Source: Bacillota bacterium
GTDB taxonomy: Bacteria > Bacillota > UBA4882 > UBA8346
Length of the DNA: 36,568 nucleotides
NCBI GenBank assembly: GCA_023394955.1
Contig: JAEWZY010000025.1
Location: forward strand, 1 to 36,568
Reading direction: 5' to 3'
Each line of letters starts with the position of its first letter. Position 1 is the stretch's first letter. Of this stretch, positions 24,993 through 32,709 are shown one piece after another. A program made the position numbers and the translations under genes. The notes under the pieces were generated by a model. That model was not told the DNA's origin, made no database searches, and worked only from the letters and a program-made list of their open reading frames with translations.

Positions 24993-25121
24993 AGTTTCGG
25001 CCATGCAAAAGTGGAATTTTTAAGAAGATCGGTGGGTCAGGCCCAGATAAGCTTGATGAAAGGGATTAAGTTAACGTTCGATCCGAATAATATCTTGAAT
25101 CCCGGAAAGATGTGCTGGTAA
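24993..25121 (+). pseudogene. 3' fragment of a GlcD/LctD-type FAD-linked dehydrogenase
   Basis: About 42 codons ending at TAA 25119-25121 read GHAKVEFLRRSVGQAQISLM and then KLTFDPNNILNPGKM. This is the conserved C-terminus of glycolate/D-lactate dehydrogenase family FAD proteins. It begins exactly where the etfB frame breaks off, so one deletion seems to have joined the 5' part of etfB to the 3' end of the dehydrogenase gene. It has no start of its own. Confidence 0.8.
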
Positions 25122-25232
25122 AGTAAGTAGATTCAATGATGGGGAAGTTGTAAGAGAGAATTCAAAATTCGGGTAAGAAGAAAAAGTGAATGATAACTCA
25201 AAGATGCCTTCTTTTTAATTTGTGTTTAATAG

Positions 25233-25258
25233 CCGTTCCAATATTGGGACGGTTTTTT
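25233..25258 (+). terminator. Terminator of the decayed lct-like operon
   Basis: CCGTTCC (25233-25239) and GGGACGG (25246-25252) pair around AATATT, followed by six T. Confidence 0.8.
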
Positions 25259-25749
25259 ATTATTTGAATTTATTCTCTTCACCCGGTTATTTGATACATT
25301 TAACAGATTTTGTTGGAGAAAACTCACAGAGAAGGTTTGGTAAACAATTATAAAAGATATTCTATATAAATCAAAAATATTCTATTCAAACCATTTTTTT
25401 ACTTTTTTATAATAGATATAGACAACTCTAACAATGGGTTAGCAAAGGCAGCGTTGTATCACTACTTTATGTTTGAAAGTTTAGATAGGCTTTCAAATAC
25501 TACGTTTTTACTCATGTGGTGGCCCTTTTTAACACTTCATTTTATCCAGAAAAAGAAAACATTCATATTTTCGTCAACCGAGGATTCTCGTTCCTTTTTC
25601 TAATGTCAAAGATTATCCGCCCATCAATGCAACTCAGAACAATATCAAACCGCCAGGGGGTGATATAATGCGTTAGTTTTGGGTTTTAATAGTTTATTGC
25701 ATTTCAAACAACTAAGGATGCAAAGAGAACAAAGGAAGGGGATGATATC
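25259..25749 (+). promoter_or_regulatory. Upstream region of the GH127 gene, with two candidate promoters
   Basis: No gene is seen here. An extended -10 element TG-A-TATAAT stands at 25661-25669, about 80 bases before the GH127 start. A second candidate has TTCAAA (25385-25390) and TATAAT (25408-25413) 17 bases apart, preceded by a direct repeat of ATATTCTAT (near 25359 and 25377). TTTGAAAG and CTTTCAAA (about 25473-25497) form an inverted repeat with a 10-base centre. The long leader and repeats suggest regulated expression. Confidence 0.5.
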
Positions 25750-28700
25750 ATGAAAAAAACCGTTTTATTGATTGTAGTATTAATGTTATTAACCAGTATT
25801 GCAGCGATTTGGTTAACTACTGCCTCAGCTCAATATGACCCGGTTGTCTGGTATCGGTTTGATGAGACGAATGGCGCTACCGCCTACGATTCATCCGGTG
25901 GCGGCAGAAACGCCACATTAATAAACGGCCCCACCTGGGTTTCGGGCAAAGTAGCCGGCGCCGTCAACTTAGATGGTTCCAACGATTACCTGAGTATGCC
26001 TTCAGGGATTGTCAGCGCATTAAATGACTTTACGTTCGCCGCTTGGGTAAGATTGGATACCGTCAGCACCTGGTCCCGGATCTTCGATATTGGGACCGGA
26101 ACAACTGTCAATATGTTTTTGACCCCAAGAAGCAGTTCAGGATCGGTCCGGTTTGCCATAACCACCGGTGGTTCCGGGAACGAGCAACAGATTAACGGAA
26201 CTTCGGCCCTGCCTTCCGGAACTTGGAAACATGTAGCGGTAACTTTGGCGGGGGCTGTCGGTATTCTTTATGTTGATGGAGTGGAAGTCGGACGGAACAG
26301 CAGTATGACATTGAGGCCGTCAAACCTGGGTAATACCGGGAACAACTACATCGGCCGCTCTCAATATTCCGATCCATACCTGGATGGGCAGATCGATGAT
26401 TTCCGAATCTATGACCGGGCGATAAGCGTGGCGGAGGTGCAGGAGTTGTTTGGAGGCGCCACAATAACTCCGACTCCTACCTCGACAGCGGGAACTCAAC
26501 CGGTGTGGTCCGGCGGACCATATATTTTTAACGGTAGCAATCCCGTAACTACATCCGGTAATATCGGAATCAGCGGCAATAGCCCCTGGTCGATTGCTGC
26601 TTGGGTATATTCGTTCACCGGGGGTCCAAATGATGGATACGGTTGGGGACTTACCGGATGGGGAAGCGCCGCGGCCAACCAGGGAAATTTCTTATATTAT
26701 AATGACGCGGAAAGAACCTTTGAGTACGGTTTTTACGGCAATGACGGCCAGACTGCCGCCAATTACAACCCTCACACCTGGTATCACATTGCCAATACCT
26801 GGGACGGGACAACCCAACGGATATACGTTAATGGAGCTTTGGTAAACAGTCGTAATCCGGGAGTTCGGAGTCTTACCAATACCACCGCCAAAATTGGCAC
26901 TGATCCTTTTAACCAAGGTCGAAACTTTCAAGGAGGAATGGAAAGAGTTCAGATATACAATCTAACCTTAAGCGCGGCGCAAATCACTAGTTTAGCCGCA
27001 AACGAGCCGACTTGGACTCCAGCTGGGCCTACGCCTACCCCGATACCGACCCCGACGGCAACTCCACCGCCAGCTACCGGCAGTCTGATCCGGATGGAGC
27101 CGTTACCGGGGACTAAGATTAACAGCACTTTCTGGAATGCTAGAATCAAAAATATCATTACCACCTGGATACCTTATTGTTATAATCAGTTATCCAATGT
27201 GAATCTAGCGGAAGGCGGAATTAACAACTTCATTCAGGCGGGTCGGAAACTACAGGGTTTATCCTATACCTCCCATGTCGGTTACTGGTTCTCCAACGCT
27301 TATGTTCATAACACAGTCGAGGCGATCTGTTATGCCTTAATGATCGATCCGCAGGGCGACAGCGCAATTATTAGCGCTCAAAATGCAATGCGTAATAAGT
27401 TGGAGGATTGGATCCCGAAAATACTTTCCGCCCAAGAGTCCGATGGCTATTTACATACCTGGGCTACACTGGGTAATCGAGCCCGTTGGACTGACCGGGC
27501 AGCTCATGAAGGATATACCGCCGGTTACTTTCTGGAAGCGGCCATCGCTCATTACCTGATGACCAACCGGACCGACGCCAGGCTCTATAACGCGGCGAAG
27601 CGGCTCGCCGATTGTTGGGTCGCGAATAAACCCGGACAAGGGCAATGGTGGGACGGGCATCAGGGAGTGGAAATGGCTTTGACCCGCTTCGGTGTTTTTG
27701 TGAACGGTGTTGAAGGCGGCGGTAGGGGGGATAGTTATCTGAATTGCGCCAAAAGGTTGCTGGATGTGCGTTATTCCAGCTCTAGCGGCCAATATGACCA
27801 AAGCCACGCCTATCCGGTTAATCAAACTACGGCGGTGGGTCATTCCGTTCGCGCCGTTTATATGTATTCCGGAATGATTGATGTAGGTTCGTTACTCAAC
27901 AACTCTGCTTATATCAATGCTTCGAATACTCTTTGGGATAATATGATCAACCGGAAGATGTACATTACCGGCGGTCTTGGCAGCGGTGAAACTTCCGAAG
28001 GTTTCGGCGCCGACTATTCGCTGCCGAATGCTTCCGCTTATTGCGAATCTTGCGCCGGATGCGGCAATGTCTTCTTTAACCATAATCTGAATCTGCATAC
28101 CAGAAACGGCAGATACGCGGATATCATGCAACTTTCTCTTTACAACAACGTTTTGGGCTCTCTGACCTTAAACGCCGATCTCTATACCTATACCAATTCG
28201 TTAGACTCAACCTCCGCCCGTTATTCGTGGCATACTTGTCCTTGCTGTGTCGGGAATATTCCCAGGACCATTCTGGCATTGCCGAAATGGATCTATGGTA
28301 AGAGCAGTAATGGAATTTATGTGAATATGTATGCCGGCAGTACGGCGACAGTACCCAATGTTTCCGGAAGAGACATTCAGATGGTTCAAGCCACCAATTA
28401 TCCGTGGGAGAATACGGTGACCATCACTGTCAATCCTTCAGCGTCAGCAAACTTCACTATCTATCTCCATTCACCTGACCGGAGCGTTAGTACCTGCTAC
28501 TTCAGCACTCCCAGTGTGAATGGGATCAGTTCGGTTACCGTAAATGGGTCTCCGGTCAGCACCACTTCTTCCAACGGCTATGTAGCGATTAACCGTACTT
28601 GGACCGCTGGTGATCGGATTGTGCTGACTATTCCCATGGCTCCCCAAAGAGTAAAGGCTGTTAGCCAGGTGTCGGCTTGCTCCGGTCGGGTGGCGTTGCA

Positions 28701-28932
28701 GTATGGCCCATTAACTTACAATATTGAAGCGGTCGACCATAATAATGCGGATGTCCGAAACCTGATCTTAAGCCCCAGCACTAACTTGACCGCTAATTGG
28801 AACTCCGGGTTATTAGGCGGAGTGATCACCATCAACGGAACCTTTACCAACGGCCAAGCCATGAGGGCGGTTCCGAACTATGCCCGGCTGAACCGGGGCG
28901 GTCGTTCCATAGTCTGGGTGAGGGATCAATAA
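25750..28932 (+). CDS. Secreted LamG-LamG-GH127 protein, probable beta-L-arabinofuranosidase
   Basis: The 1060-residue exported enzyme has a signal peptide (residues 1-27, cut near ASAQ) and LamG domain 1 (about 30-235). A Thr/Pro linker leads to LamG domain 2 (about 250-415), followed by a PTPTP-rich linker (about 420-445) and a GH127 (DUF1680) catalytic domain to the end. GH127 enzymes release L-arabinofuranose and use a zinc-bound Cys as nucleophile. Here Glu766 and Cys768 (YCESC) and the pair Cys832-Cys833 (CPCC) match the Glu-x-Cys and Cys-Cys zinc site known from HypBA1. The ATG follows AAGGAAGGGG. It is the first of three secreted hydrolases and suggests attack on arabinan or arabinosylated pectin outside the cell. 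Confidence 0.88.
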   Translation: MKKTVLLIVVLMLLTSIAAIWLTTASAQYDPVVWYRFDETNGATAYDSSGGGRNATLINGPTWVSGKVAGAVNLDGSNDYLSMPSGIVSALNDFTFAAWVRLDTVSTWSRIFDIGTGTTVNMFLTPRSSSGSVRFAITTGGSGNEQQINGTSALPSGTWKHVAVTLAGAVGILYVDGVEVGRNSSMTLRPSNLGNTGNNYIGRSQYSDPYLDGQIDDFRIYDRAISVAEVQELFGGATITPTPTSTAGTQPVWSGGPYIFNGSNPVTTSGNIGISGNSPWSIAAWVYSFTGGPNDGYGWGLTGWGSAAANQGNFLYYNDAERTFEYGFYGNDGQTAANYNPHTWYHIANTWDGTTQRIYVNGALVNSRNPGVRSLTNTTAKIGTDPFNQGRNFQGGMERVQIYNLTLSAAQITSLAANEPTWTPAGPTPTPIPTPTATPPPATGSLIRMEPLPGTKINSTFWNARIKNIITTWIPYCYNQLSNVNLAEGGINNFIQAGRKLQGLSYTSHVGYWFSNAYVHNTVEAICYALMIDPQGDSAIISAQNAMRNKLEDWIPKILSAQESDGYLHTWATLGNRARWTDRAAHEGYTAGYFLEAAIAHYLMTNRTDARLYNAAKRLADCWVANKPGQGQWWDGHQGVEMALTRFGVFVNGVEGGGRGDSYLNCAKRLLDVRYSSSSGQYDQSHAYPVNQTTAVGHSVRAVYMYSGMIDVGSLLNNSAYINASNTLWDNMINRKMYITGGLGSGETSEGFGADYSLPNASAYCESCAGCGNVFFNHNLNLHTRNGRYADIMQLSLYNNVLGSLTLNADLYTYTNSLDSTSARYSWHTCPCCVGNIPRTILALPKWIYGKSSNGIYVNMYAGSTATVPNVSGRDIQMVQATNYPWENTVTITVNPSASANFTIYLHSPDRSVSTCYFSTPSVNGISSVTVNGSPVSTTSSNGYVAINRTWTAGDRIVLTIPMAPQRVKAVSQVSACSGRVALQYGPLTYNIEAVDHNNADVRNLILSPSTNLTANWNSGLLGGVITINGTFTNGQAMRAVPNYARLNRGGRSIVWVRDQ

Positions 28933-28948
28933 ACCGGATAAAATAATA

Positions 28949-28984
28949 ATTAAAGGTGTGAAGCGTTTGTTTCACACCTTTAAT
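28949..28984 (+). terminator. Stem-loop between the GH127 and first GH43 genes
   Basis: A perfect 14-bp stem (28949-28962 with 28971-28984; core AAAGGTGTGAA / TTCACACCTTT) has an 8-base loop and only a short T-run within the stem. It may be a weak terminator or a message-stabilising hairpin. Confidence 0.65.
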
Positions 28985-29005
28985 TCATCAAAAGGAGGGT
29001 CACCA

Positions 29006-31084
29006 TTGAAAAATAGGCAAAAGGCGTTATTTCGTTTTTTGATCATTACCGCCATCTTAGTGTTAACAGCCACCACGTTTGCGGCCAATCCGATTATTAC
29101 TAATATCTATACCGCTGATCCGGCCCCTATGGCCTATAACGACCGGTTCTACATTTATTGTGGCCGTGATGAAGCGACGGCCGGCCAAAATCAGTTTGTG
29201 ATGAGAGAGTGGCGGGTTTTTTCCACAACTGATATGGTAAATTGGACCGATCACGGAGCTCCACTCCGCTATAATACGTTTAGCTGGGGTACCGGAGACG
29301 CTTGGGCGTCCCAGTGCGTCCGGGGAGTCGACGGCCGGTTTTACTGGTATGTATCGGTAAACGATAATGCGACCAATGGTTGGATGTCCATTGGAGTGGC
29401 GGTGAGTAATTCGCCTACCGGGCCTTTCGCGGATGCCAAAGGGACCTGGCTGGTTAATGATCAGACATCCAACTCCAGTCCGTTAAATATTGACCCGACG
29501 GTATTAGTTGATGATGATGGGCAGGTGTATATGTATTGGGGTTCATATTGGGGACTGCGGGCCGTGAGGCTGAAGAGCAACATGATTGAACTGGATGGAT
29601 CGATCATTACGCCCCAAGGGGTCCAGGGTTTCTGGGAAGCTCCTTTTTTATGGAAGAGAAATGGCATCTATTATCTGGCTTATGCAGCGGGCGCCAACCC
29701 GGCGGTTATTGATTATTGTACCAGCAGCAATCCGATGGGACCATGGACGTACCGGGGCCGGCTCTGCGATACCGTTAGCTCGCCTACTAATCACCCGGGC
29801 GTAGCTGAGTATAAAGGAAATTGGTACTATGTCTATCATAACGCCAATGCTCCCGGTGGCGGCGAATACCGGCGGTCGGTATGCGTTGATTTAATGTACT
29901 ATAATGGGGACGGAACCATTCGCAAGATAGTCCAGACCGCATCGGGCCCCCCGCCGGTAGGCGGCACTCCAACTCCTACGCCCGTAACCGGTGGGAATTT
30001 GGCGTTAAACACTACCGTATCCACTTCTTATTGTTCTTCATGGGAGTCGATCGCCGCGCTTAACGATGGGTTTGATCCGGCACATTCCAATGATCGGAGC
30101 CATGCCGTATACGGTAACTGGCCTCAAACCGGGACTCAATGGGTGCAATACGATTGGAGCTCGCCGGTGACGATTAACCGGTCCGATGTATACTGGTTTG
30201 ACGATAATCAGGGGATTGATCTTCCCGCTTCCTGCCAGTTGAAATATTGGAATGGCTCTAGTTACGTAAACGCGCCTAATCCGATCGGTTTAGGCGTGGC
30301 CGGAAATCAATACAACACGACAACCTTTAGCCAGGTTACTACAACCAGGTTGCGCTTGGAAATGACCGGTAACGGCACTTATTCCACGGGTATTCTCGAA
30401 TGGAAAGTCTATGGTTCCGGCGATGGTCCAACCCCGATTCCAACTCCGGCGGGGGATTTAGTAGTTTGGTATGGATTTGATGAAACCAGCGGGACCACAG
30501 CCTATGATTCTTCAGGAAACGGCAGGAACGCATCACTGATAAATGGTCCTACCTGGGTCGCCGGGAGAACGGGTAACGGGGTGGACCTGGACGGCTCCAA
30601 TGATTATGTGAGTATGCCCAGCGCTATTGTTAGCACGCTTTATGACTTCACCATCGCCGCTTGGGTACGGCTTGATGCCGTTAGTACCTGGTCGCGAATA
30701 TTCGACTTTGGGACCGGCACGACTAGAAACATGTTTTTAGCGATCCGGAGCGGTTCGGGGACCATCCGGTTTGCGATTACCACTAATGGAAACGGCGCCG
30801 AACAGCAAATTAACGGAAACGCGGCCTTGACTACGGGTTCCTGGCAACATGTGGCGGTAACCCTCTCCGGAAATCTCGGCATCCTGTATGTGAATGGAAC
30901 CGAAGTCGGCAGAAACGGCAACATGACATTAAGACCGGCTAGTCTGGGTAATACGGCGCTAAACTACATCGGCCGGTCTCAATATGCCGACCCCTATTTG
31001 GACGGCCGGGTGGATAATTTCCGTATTTATAACCGGGCTTTAAGCGCCGCGGAGATTGGCGGCCTATATACCACCGGGAATTAA
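29006..31084 (+). CDS. Secreted GH43-CBM32-like-LamG protein (arabinan/arabinoside degradation)
   Basis: The 692-residue exported enzyme starts at a TTG at 29006, because AAAGGAGGG lies six bases upstream and a signal peptide follows at once (residues 1-26). A longer frame from 28958 would begin inside the stem-loop. A five-bladed GH43 domain (about 28-315) carries the three expected acids: Asp38 (TADPAP), Asp163 (NIDPT) and Glu211 (WEAPF). Next is a discoidin/F5-8C (CBM32-like) domain (about 330-475) and a C-terminal LamG (about 485-690) closely similar to LamG domain 1 of the GH127 protein. GH43 includes arabinanases, arabinofuranosidases and xylosidases; arabinan is favoured by context. 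Confidence 0.87.
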   Translation: MKNRQKALFRFLIITAILVLTATTFAANPIITNIYTADPAPMAYNDRFYIYCGRDEATAGQNQFVMREWRVFSTTDMVNWTDHGAPLRYNTFSWGTGDAWASQCVRGVDGRFYWYVSVNDNATNGWMSIGVAVSNSPTGPFADAKGTWLVNDQTSNSSPLNIDPTVLVDDDGQVYMYWGSYWGLRAVRLKSNMIELDGSIITPQGVQGFWEAPFLWKRNGIYYLAYAAGANPAVIDYCTSSNPMGPWTYRGRLCDTVSSPTNHPGVAEYKGNWYYVYHNANAPGGGEYRRSVCVDLMYYNGDGTIRKIVQTASGPPPVGGTPTPTPVTGGNLALNTTVSTSYCSSWESIAALNDGFDPAHSNDRSHAVYGNWPQTGTQWVQYDWSSPVTINRSDVYWFDDNQGIDLPASCQLKYWNGSSYVNAPNPIGLGVAGNQYNTTTFSQVTTTRLRLEMTGNGTYSTGILEWKVYGSGDGPTPIPTPAGDLVVWYGFDETSGTTAYDSSGNGRNASLINGPTWVAGRTGNGVDLDGSNDYVSMPSAIVSTLYDFTIAAWVRLDAVSTWSRIFDFGTGTTRNMFLAIRSGSGTIRFAITTNGNGAEQQINGNAALTTGSWQHVAVTLSGNLGILYVNGTEVGRNGNMTLRPASLGNTALNYIGRSQYADPYLDGRVDNFRIYNRALSAAEIGGLYTTGN

Positions 31085-31174
31085 TCAGGTCCAATTTAAG
31101 GGCGAGTTTTGTGGTGAAAAATTATTGATAAAAACCTTTTCCACTCTAATTTTTTAAAAAGAGGGGAGGTGAGG

Positions 31175-31234
31175 ATGGGAAAATTGTTACTAGTTGAACT
31201 AAGCGAATTTTTAGTGGTTTCAAAATCTAACTGA
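31175..31234 (+). CDS. Possible 19-residue leader ORF before the second GH43 gene
   Basis: ATG at 31175 follows GAGGGGAGGTGAGG, a strong ribosome site, and opens MGKLLLVELSEFLVVSKSN before TGA, 14 bases ahead of the GH43 start. It could be a leader peptide coupled to the next gene, or chance. Confidence 0.3.
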   Translation: MGKLLLVELSEFLVVSKSN

Positions 31235-31248
31235 AGGAAGGGATAAAA

Positions 31249-32625
31249 GTGAAACACTTATTTTTGAAAAGCATGATCCTGACAATGCTGGTATTTGTAT
31301 TGATAAGCGGGACTGTATGGGCGCAGGCTGACAATCCGTTGCTGAAAAATATCCGGACCGCCGATCCGTCTCCATTGGTCCATAACGGCAGGTTTTATAT
31401 CGTCTGCGGCGAGGACAAAATGAATACTACTTCTTTTGATATGAGCGCCTGGCGCTTGATGTCCTCCTCGGACATGAATAGTTGGACGGATCACGGTGTA
31501 ATCGCCAGGCCGTCCAGTTTCGGCTGGATGCCTAATAATTGCGCCTGGGCTTCTTCTTTAGTTTATCGTAACGGCTATTTCTATCTTTACATCTCTACCG
31601 ATTGGGCGGTTGGCGTGTTACGGGCGAGCAATATCACTGGCCCCTACACTGATCCCCTGGGTAGGCCGCTAATTGATAGCAATACACCCAATCATGCGGC
31701 GCGGGACATTGATCCCATGTGCTATATCGATACTGACGGACAGGCCTATCTTTTTTGGGGCGGCGATGGTATTTGCCGTTATGTAAGATTAAATAACGAC
31801 ATGATTTCCTTAGCAACAAACGTTATGGATGTCCCAGGCCTTACCGGCAGCGGGTATACATACCTGGAAGCGCCTTTTGTAATCAAATCCGGCGGCACTT
31901 ATTTCCTGTTATATGCCGATCAACCCTGGCCGTCCAGGATCCGCTACGCGACCGCCAATAGCATCAATGGCCCTTGGACCCACCGGGGCGTCATCGGAGA
32001 ACGGACCGGGAACGGCACCAATCACCCGGGCGCCGCTTATTTTAACGGACAGTGGTGGTATGTCTACCATACCGAGGAATTATCGAACGGGAATCCCTTC
32101 AGCCGAAGCGTTTGCGTCGATCGGATGACGCTAAGCGGTTCATCGATCTCCACAGTTAGCTATACTTCCTTCGGCATGACCAGCGGCGGAGTATCGCCTA
32201 CAACGGGAGCGGCTTACATGATTACCAACCGGAACAGTTGGAAACTGTTAGAAGTCGCTAATGCTTCAACAGCTGACGAGGCTAATGTCCAGCAGTGGAC
32301 CAACAACGGCAATAACTGTCAGAGATGGCGCTTGGAGAGCGCCGGCAGCGGTTACTACCGGATCGTCAATGTTAATAGCGGTAAACTTTTAGAGGTGCAA
32401 AACGCGTCGACCGCCGACGGGGCAAATGTAGCCCAATGGCCGGGTAACGGGCATTACTGTCAACAATGGCGTTTGGAAAGCGCCGGTAATGGCTTTTATC
32501 GAATCATTAACCGGCACAGCGGGAAGCTTTTGGAAGTGCAAAACGCATCAAACTCCGATGGGGGTAATGTGGTCCAATGGCCGAGTAACGGACATGCCTG
32601 CCAGCAATGGAAGTTTGTGCAATAG
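31249..32625 (+). CDS. Secreted GH43-RICIN protein (arabinan/arabinoside degradation)
   Basis: The 458-residue exported enzyme has a signal peptide (residues 1-25, cut near VWAQ) and a GH43 domain (about 28-310) with Asp39 (TADPSP), Asp155 (DIDPM) and Glu207 (YLEAPF) as catalytic acids. A C-terminal RICIN/CBM13-like beta-trefoil (about 323-458) follows, built of three repeats with the words KLLEVxNAS, QQW and CQxWR. The GTG start follows GAAGGAAGGG. It is a paralogue of the GH43 domain of 29006-31084 but has a different binding module. The last gene of the secreted-hydrolase run; a weak hairpin follows. Confidence 0.88.
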   Translation: MKHLFLKSMILTMLVFVLISGTVWAQADNPLLKNIRTADPSPLVHNGRFYIVCGEDKMNTTSFDMSAWRLMSSSDMNSWTDHGVIARPSSFGWMPNNCAWASSLVYRNGYFYLYISTDWAVGVLRASNITGPYTDPLGRPLIDSNTPNHAARDIDPMCYIDTDGQAYLFWGGDGICRYVRLNNDMISLATNVMDVPGLTGSGYTYLEAPFVIKSGGTYFLLYADQPWPSRIRYATANSINGPWTHRGVIGERTGNGTNHPGAAYFNGQWWYVYHTEELSNGNPFSRSVCVDRMTLSGSSISTVSYTSFGMTSGGVSPTTGAAYMITNRNSWKLLEVANASTADEANVQQWTNNGNNCQRWRLESAGSGYYRIVNVNSGKLLEVQNASTADGANVAQWPGNGHYCQQWRLESAGNGFYRIINRHSGKLLEVQNASNSDGGNVVQWPSNGHACQQWKFVQ

Positions 32626-32665
32626 GGAGTTAGGATAAGGAATAATCAATACGCGCCAAATAAAT

Positions 32666-32696
32666 GCCCAGCCTTATAAATTTAGTAAGGCTGGGC
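32666..32696. terminator. Hairpin between the GH43-RICIN and GumN-like genes
   Basis: GCCCAGCCTTA (32666-32676) and TAAGGCTGGGC (32686-32696) form a perfect 11-bp stem. The converging genes on both sides end here, so it may serve both directions. Flanking T-runs are weak. Confidence 0.7.
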
Positions 32697-32709
32697 CGTT
32701 TTGATAGTC

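Noticed and set aside
24909..25121. 70-residue protein from 24909
   Set aside because: Its first part is an out-of-frame reading of etfB; only the last ~42 codons are the dehydrogenase tail, so it is a deletion junction and not a gene.
27451..28131. Long antisense frames opposite the GH127 gene
   Set aside because: They have no ribosome sites and mirror the codon pattern of the GH127 coding strand.
31199..31210. LacI-like site CTAAGCGAATTT upstream of the second GH43 gene
   Set aside because: Only the left half fits the CTAANCGNTTAR consensus; too weak to call.
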